This document shows, piece by piece, positions 46,360 through 52,571 of a DNA stretch of 52,571 bases (within the stretch, counting starts at the first letter, position 1; each line of letters starts with the position of its first letter). This DNA is from Hepatocystis sp. ex Piliocolobus tephrosceles (Eukaryota; Apicomplexa; Aconoidasida; Haemosporida; Plasmodiidae). Where the stretch lies: positions 1,958 to 54,528 of the forward strand of contig CABPSV020000014.1 in NCBI GenBank assembly GCA_902459845.2, read 5' to 3'. Both the position numbers and the translations under genes were made by a program. The notes under the pieces were generated by a model. It saw only the letters and a list, made by a program, of their open reading frames with translations, searched no databases and was not told where the DNA came from.

Positions 46360-47352
46360 TCATTCTTATTAATCTATTAATTAAATAGAATGATTAAAAT
46401 ATTAAAAATAAAAAAAGGATTTTTTTTTTTTTTTTTTTTTATTTTAGAAGATGATATTTTTACTGACACTACTGAAATACAAAAAAGATATATTGAAGTC
46501 TGTGTAGATGAAGGAGATATATGTTAAGAACAAACATGACAAGAGTTAACATTAACATAATATATATATATATGTGTATATTCATATAAACACTTTTGCG
46601 GATTTTTTTTTATTTTTTTTATTTTTTTAACAGTGTATTTACCATGTGGTTGGTTCCATGAAGTTAAATCCTTTTCAAATAATGAATGTAATTTCCATTA
46701 TAAAAAAATAAATAAATAATTTAATGTTTGTTATTATTCTATTATATTATATGTCATTATATTATATGTCACTATATTATATGCTATTAATTTATAAAAA
46801 CACTTTTTAAGTTTCTTTTTATTCGTCCTATATTTTTTGTACATATCTTTTTTTTGTTTGTTTTACCAGACCATTTGGCATTTAATTATTGGTATTATCC
46901 ACCTTATATAAGAATGATAAACGAAACGGAAATACAAAATAGATTTGACCACCCTTATATAGATAGACATTTAATCGAAAGGAATAGAAAACTATATAAA
47001 AAGGTATATACAATATATTTATACATATACAATTATTAAAAACACCTTTTTATCTTCCTTGAACCTTTATTTTCTTACTTTTAACACTGATTATCTTATT
47101 TGTTATATATTTTTTTGTTTATCTCCATTCCGTTTTGCACAATTTTAACCAAAAGTAAATAAATATTTTTACATTTCATTTTAGATTGGAATTATTAAAA
47201 AAGATAAAATTTCGAATATTGAAGATATTTTGTCATATTATAGAAATTTAAATACAAAACAAACAAAACGGATTAAAAAAGGAAATGTAAAAAGGTTAAC
47301 ATGCAAGAAAAGATTAGGGACACGTAATATAAACTACCTATGTAAAAATTAA
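44239..47352 (+). CDS. JmjC-domain 2-oxoglutarate oxygenase, 13 exons
   Basis: Exons: 44239-44264, 44427-44540, 44731-45015, 45179-45288, 45398-45454, 45569-45631, 45747-45833, 45970-46024, 46178-46305, 46448-46522, 46634-46687, 46870-47003, 47185-47352. They total 1356 nt, 451 residues, every junction GT-AG and in phase. The iron/2-oxoglutarate pocket is complete: HxD in TFLHHDYHDNIYVLLKG, Lys in the joined GKKIFRIYSP, and distal His in GDILYLPCGWFHEVKSF. EYHLAFNYWYYPP follows as in other JmjC proteins. The N-terminal part (AEHFYLNYILKRKPCLLKR) is the usual 'yi..rkPvllk' entry strand. There are no PHD, JmjN or chromatin-reader domains, so it resembles the small JmjC hydroxylases (JMJD5/JMJD7/TYW5 type) rather than large histone demethylases. 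A Lys-rich insert separates the HxD half from the distal His half, and the tail is basic (KRIKKGNVKRLTCKKRLG). Substrate unknown. Confidence 0.92.
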
Positions 47353-47412
47353 AAAAATATATAATTTTAATAATTGTTTTTGCTTTTTTTTGCTTTTTTT
47401 TGCTTTTTTTTG

Positions 47413-47464
<52 letters not shown>

Positions 47465-47676
47465 TTGTGAAAAATTCATAATATTAACTATGTAGAACGC
47501 CATTCTCATAGTTTCCCATTGACTTTTAATAGGATTACTTTTGTTCTACTTCCTTCATGATCCACCATATATATATACACTTTATTTTTTTAGATTTTTA
47601 TAATAACATTTTTTGAATAATTTAAAAATATCCTTATTCTGACATAATTCCCTTCAAAAATATATGTAGTAATACA

Positions 47677-47707
<31 letters not shown>

Positions 47708-48043
47708 GTGTAAATATATTTTTTAAATGCTCAAAAAAATATATACCAATTAAAATGGAAACTAAAAATTAACAATTTTTTTAATTTAAACAAAAACAAA
47801 TATACAAACGAATATACAAACGAATAATACAAACGAATATACAAACGAATACGCAAATGAACGAACGAACAAAAAAATGCACAAACAAATAAATAAACAC
47901 ATAAACAAATAAAGCACAACAAAAGTACTGAAAACGTAAAAAAAAAAAAACAAACAAGCACATAAAACGTAAACGAAATAAACAAAACGCAAAATAAAAG
48001 TATAGAAAAAATATATACAGTAAAAAAAAAAAATAATAATAAA

Positions 48044-48098
<55 letters not shown>

Positions 48099-48213
48099 TA
48101 AATAAGTCAATAAATAAGTAAATAAAGATTAGAAGAAAAACACAGAGAACGTAAAAGTTGCATAATACCCAAAACAATAATACTATTTTCGAAAAGTTTT
48201 AGGAAATAATCAA
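47353..48213. other. Intergenic region between the JmjC and GPI16 genes
   Basis: Contains TTTTTTTTGC units (47386-47415) running into a 48-base poly-T (47414-47461), another poly-T at 47678-47701, ATACAAACGAAT repeats (47797-47865), AACAAATAAATAAAC repeats and (TA)n near 48062-48090. No gene seen. Confidence 0.78.
47797..47905. repeat. Degenerate ATACAAACGAAT / AAACAAATAAAT repeats
   Basis: Ten- to twelve-bp units with CGAA cores grade into A-rich copies, about 300-400 bp upstream of the GPI16 start. Phe/Val-rich minus-strand ORFs are shadows. Confidence 0.8.
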
Positions 48214-50153
48214 ATGAAAACTGTAAAGTATATTTGCTTAATCATCATAACATGTATTGCTTCTTTAGTAAATACATATGTAATAAATGAGAGTATCAAT
48301 TTATTACCTCTAAGTAATAACTTATTACATGTTAAACTAAAATTAGTTATTAATGGAAAAGATTATAAAAAAGATTTTTTCCCTCCAAACATTTTAAAAA
48401 TATTGAATGATGTGAATTCACTTAAATTTAATATAAAAAGAGGTGTCTACCGAAACTTTTATAACAACAGTTATTTGGATAATTATCCATATGGGTTTAG
48501 TCTAATAGTTGATCTTAAAGAGGAAAGAGAAGATAATACTGATGATGACCATAGTAATAGTAATTCCAAAAGTAAAGAAAATGATGAATTTTCTAAAAAA
48601 GAAATATTTCGTTTAAAACAAGTATTTAATGAGCTTTGGTCTATTACAGGTGTATCAACTAATCTTTTTGAAACAAAAAATTTGATAAAAATTAATAATA
48701 AAATTTTTGCTTTTTTACCTGAGGAAAGTTTATGTATTGAAAGTTTTTCATTAATTAAAAAGTTATACCCTTGTAAAAATTTTGGCGGATTATTCAATGC
48801 TATAAATCCTAAATATATACTGTCACAATATTCCAGTAATATCGGTTTAGAATTAAATGATAATAATGAAAAACAATTGTTAGTACTTTATGTTGATTAT
48901 ATTACACAACATAATCATAAAAAAAATATAAAAGTTATTGATTTAATAAATAGTGAATATACTTTAAATGAATGTCCTTTGATAGATAACAGCTCAATCA
49001 TTGTTAAAAGGAAAAGTGAAAATCTTATTTCTACAATAGCAGAAATACCTGGTATTTCAAATTGGACTTATAAAGATATTAATTTATATAATATTTTACA
49101 AGATGCAGCAGAAAAATTAATATCAAACAATGAAGAAGAATATATAAATGTCAATATTATAAAGAAAGAAGCTAATAGTATGATAGCTGATGTTTTAAGA
49201 AAAAGGCAAAGTTCGTTAGTATATATATTCCAAAATTTAAATAAAAATCAAAATAGTGATTTTGTATTTATAGATAAATTACCCTATTATTTATCACCAT
49301 TGTTACATACCTTAATAATTCAAGGGAAAGGTCCTACTAATTCCACTAGTTCTATTAATACCACTAATAATATCAGTTTTAATAAATTAAAAACAAATTG
49401 TGATTTTATTTATTTTGCTTATCACGCAATTAAAAAATTTAATATACAAATTAATAATTTTGATACACCTGAAGACAAAATAACAAAACATCGAGACTTT
49501 TACTTTATTAATTTTAAATATAATTTACCACCTAAATGTGAAATAATTATAAGGTAAGTGTTTTTTTATTTTAAGCGCATATATATATATATATATTAAC
49601 ATTTATAAGTTCTTAAAATGTCTTATTTTGTATGTATTTTTTTATGTTTAAGTTAAATTTTTTATGTATGACGCGATACAGCGAAACATGAGGGGGGAAA
49701 AATATATACATATATATGTACATATATATATATATATATATACATATATATTGAATTAAATTCTTACATATGACACTTTGACATATACTCACATACATAT
49801 ATAAATATATACATATTTTTTGTAATGTACAACTGATTATGCAGATATGAAGTTATAAAAATACAAATTAGATCATTCGAATTTAAATTTGATTTTGAAA
49901 GAGGAATTTTACTAGAAAGTGGAATATTCAAGCAAAAAAGAAATTATATTTTAAATGAAATGGATGACTTGTACAAATATACTCCACCAATGTTAATTGA
50001 AATGAGTTTGCCAGATTCAAGTACTTGAAAAAAAAAAAAAAATCCTGTGTTTCTGATATATATATATATGTAAATATATACATGTGTACATATTATGTAT
50101 ATTTTTATATATATATACACTTCCTTTTTTTACCACCTATGTGGTCATATTTA

Positions 50154-50205
<52 letters not shown>

Positions 50206-50306
50206 GTATGCCTTTTAATGTTATAGCCATTTCATTGTGTGTTGTTACGTTATTTTTTGGGTTCATATTTAAGCGTACTGCTAAAGAAATGGCTAGATAT
50301 ATTTAA
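48214..50306 (+). CDS. GPI16: GPI transamidase subunit GPI16 (PIG-T)
   Basis: Exons: 48214-49553, 49845-50020, 50206-50306; 538 residues, phases closing at TAA. GPI16/PIG-T is the luminal ER subunit that holds the GPI8/PIG-K protease and helps attach GPI anchors to proteins, including the parasite's surface antigens. A signal peptide (MKTVKYICLIIITCIASLV) precedes the family opening INESINLLPLSNNLLHVKL. CIESFSLIKKLYPC (about 173-186) matches the CTENLTPWKKLLPC block of human PIG-T, followed by the SQYSSN region. The last exon, DSSMPFNVIAISLCVV plus a membrane helix and FKRTAKEMARYI, matches the C-terminal SMPYNVICL transmembrane end of PIG-T (both from memory). The Cys that can bond to GPI8 is likely one of these two, but I cannot assign it. 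The length is close to other GPI16 proteins. Confidence 0.94.
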
Positions 50307-50436
50307 TTTTTTTTTTTATTTTTCTTATGAATTTTTTGAAGTTCATAATAAAAATAATAAAAATATATCACAAATGCCTTTAACTTTAAATAGCCACATT
50401 TTATGTTATTCATTTATGTTATTTATTTGTTATTTA

Positions 50437-50496
<60 letters not shown>

Positions 50497-50797
50497 TTCC
50501 ATTTGGCATATATAATGTTTTATGAACTTTTTTCCCTTTTTTTTTTCGTATTTTATCGTTAATAGAAACATTACATTTGAATATTAAAAATTAAAAATTA
50601 AAAACTAAAAATAAGGAAATATATAAAGAACATGTTGTTGCTTATGCTTTCATTAAAACTGAAATGTCACATTTTTAACAAATAAATAGTAACTTATATT
50701 TATATGACATAATAAAATGAAGAGGGACGATACATTTACGTAACCAAAAATATTGGTTATTGTTACTATATTATATTACGATTGTTTTAATTTTTAT

Positions 50798-50834
<37 letters not shown>

Positions 50835-50896
50835 AATTAATGAATTAGTGAATTACCAAATTACTAAATAATATGTTTTAGTATACAGGCAATACC
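50307..50896. other. Intergenic region between GPI16 and the HPR gene
   Basis: Contains (TA)n at 50440-50478 followed by poly-T, ATTAAAAATTAAAA units (50580-50610), poly-T at 50803-50833 and AATTAGTGAATTA repeats close to the next start. No gene seen. Confidence 0.75.
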
Positions 50897-52571
50897 ATGA
50901 GTTTTTTATTAATTATAAAACGATATTCTAAAATTTTAAATTGGAAACATGACACCTATTATGCAAGCTTGATGAACAAATATGTGTATTTTGATGAATT
51001 TATGCGATTCTGTAATGACAATAAAGGTATTAATAAACATCACAAAATGAAACAAAATAAAAAAAAATATATATAAAACAAAATTGTCTTCTATTTTTGT
51101 AGTATTATATATATTAATTGTAGTAATTATAAAAAAATATAAAAAAAAAAAAAAAAAAAAAAACGTGTTACATTTTTATATATTAAATAACCTATTACAA
51201 ATTTCCTAATTTTTTGTTTTTTTTACCATATCTTTTAAACATTTTAGACAAATTCAACAAAAGAGATATCATAGCTTCATTAACATATATTCATCATATG
51301 AAAAAAGTTGATTTATTGTCACCAGCTTTCAACACTTACAATGATTTCATATTCAATAACATAAGTATTTTTAGATCAAATATAAGCACACTAGTACATA
51401 GGTAAACTTTTAAAAAAAACATTACCTATGCAAAAAAAAAAAAAAAAAAAAAAAAATTCATACATAATGTACTAAGCTGTACTATAATTTTATTTTTTTT
51501 TATTTTTTTTTTTTATTCATTATTTATTATTTATAGATATGCTATCCTAGGACACACAAAATCTCTTTTATTCATTTATGAAAATGTTTTAAAAAATAAC
51601 ATATTAAATTATGATAACAAATCAATTAGCTTAATAGCTTGGAGCTATGCAAAAAATAATTTCTATTTGTCGAATCTGTTTGTTGAAATAAATAAAATAT
51701 TGCGTGGATGTATTAAATCAATGACTCTTCATGAATTATCGTTAATATCATGGGCTTATTCTAAAATAAATAGATTACCTCCTTTAGAAATGGTATGTGT
51801 AAAAAATCGAGTATATAAATTATTAAGTTCACTAGATGAAGAATTGAATAGTGTTATAAAAGAAAGTGAAAATGCAGAGAATAATTCAGATAAAATGAAA
51901 ACTGATAATAATAATGATAAGCCAAATTTGATTGAATGCGATAAAATTCAATATAATAAAAATGAACATTTAACTAAAAGCAATAACACTTATTATAATT
52001 TGAATGAACACCCGAATGAAAATGACAAATCGGATATACAAAAACAGGTTTTAACAAATACATATGAAGGTGATAATAATAATGATGATACGAATAAAAT
52101 AGATATATATGGTTGTACAAATAATTTAAGTCAAGACATTTGTATGATTATGAAAGCATTTGCTATAATGAACAAAAGTGATCCTTTTTTTTTCTTATAT
52201 TTATTCAATTTCATTATAAAAAATGTAAAAAATAATAAAATGATGGTAACAGCCCAAGGAATAACGAGTGTTTGGGTATGCTTAAGAGAATATGAAATAA
52301 AAAATAAAAAAATAATTGAATGTGCTTTAGAACTATCTAGGTTTTTAAGACTAGATCATACTGTAAACAGCTCAATGATGCATGAAATTGTTATTAGTAT
52401 ACATAAATTAAAAATAAAAGATAGAAGAATTTTATATCATTTATTTTATCATTTAAAAAAAAAATGCATAAACATGTATGTTCAACATTTATATGATGTT
52501 ATAATCAATTTACATGAAATGAAAATTCATGACGATGATCTGTGGAAACAATTTGGAGTAGCTATACAAAA
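50897..52571 (+). CDS. Helical-repeat (HPR/RAP-type) protein, probable mitochondrial RNA-binding, 3' truncated
   Basis: Exons: 50897-51026, 51248-51401, 51537 to beyond the window; about 440 residues visible, phases consistent. The third exon carries repeated helical pairs with the signature SLIAWSYAKNN (about 51632-51664) and SLISWAYSKIN (about 51741-51773), then DICMIMKAFAIMNKSDPFFF and GITSVWVCLREYEI. This is the pattern of heptatricopeptide/OPR-like repeats found in apicomplexan RAP proteins, many of which bind fragmented mitochondrial rRNA. An Asn/Asp-rich insert (about 51880-52110) interrupts the solenoid. The N-terminus MSFLLIIKRYSKILNWKHD is basic and free of acids for 18 residues, as in mitochondrial presequences. 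The RAP domain would lie at the unseen C-terminus, so family placement stays provisional. It is tandem to GPI16. Confidence 0.8.

Noticed and set aside
1..52571. tRNA, rRNA, transposon or virus-derived sequence
   Set aside because: No cloverleaf, rRNA core, reverse transcriptase, transposase or terminal repeat was recognised on either strand. A tRNAscan/Infernal run would settle small RNAs.

Overview
The window is nuclear DNA of a malaria parasite (Plasmodium). The evidence is extreme A+T content, A and T homopolymers up to 48 bases, short GT-AG introns with T-rich acceptors, proteins swollen by Asn/Lys/Ser runs and 7-8 residue repeats, and a gene with an apicoplast-type leader. The order M16 peptidase - HAD phosphatase - NOP56 - MYST acetyltransferase is what I remember from P. 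falciparum chromosome 11 (around PF3D7_1118300 to 1118600). That comparison is from memory. I cannot name the species.

Twelve protein genes are supported. From left to right: an M16 insulinase-like peptidase (+, 5' truncated); a HAD-family phosphatase (-); NOP56 (+); a MYST histone acetyltransferase (-); a small membrane protein with an apicoplast-type leader (+); a 20-exon gene for a protein with ASH/MSP-like beta domains of the axonemal CFAP47/HYDIN kind (-); a 2261-residue low-complexity protein ending in what reads as a PLK4-type cryptic polo box (-); a 7-exon THOC5-like THO/TREX subunit (-); an unknown N-terminally anchored protein (-); a 13-exon JmjC oxygenase (+); the GPI transamidase subunit GPI16/PIG-T in 3 exons (+); and a helical-repeat (HPR/RAP-type) probable mitochondrial protein (+, 3' truncated).

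Exon chains were built by hand from GT/AG sites and reading-frame phase. Every chain closes in frame, including a 7-nt exon in the ASH-domain gene. Several exons of the ASH-domain, THOC5-like and JmjC genes have no usable start codon, so a simple ORF search misses them.

The genes do not form an operon and most are unrelated in function. Two neighbours, the ASH-domain protein and the polo-box protein, could both act in male-gamete flagellum or basal-body assembly. NOP56, MYST, the THOC5-like protein and the JmjC protein belong to rRNA processing, chromatin, mRNA export and hydroxylation. Intergenic regions hold homopolymers, (TA)n tracts and many different minisatellites with 9-24 bp units, plus a few inverted repeats worth testing. 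I saw no tRNA, rRNA, transposon or CRISPR array.

The most interesting item is the kinase-less PLK4-like polo-box protein (28368-35153, minus strand). Plasmodium is generally described as lacking Polo-like kinases.
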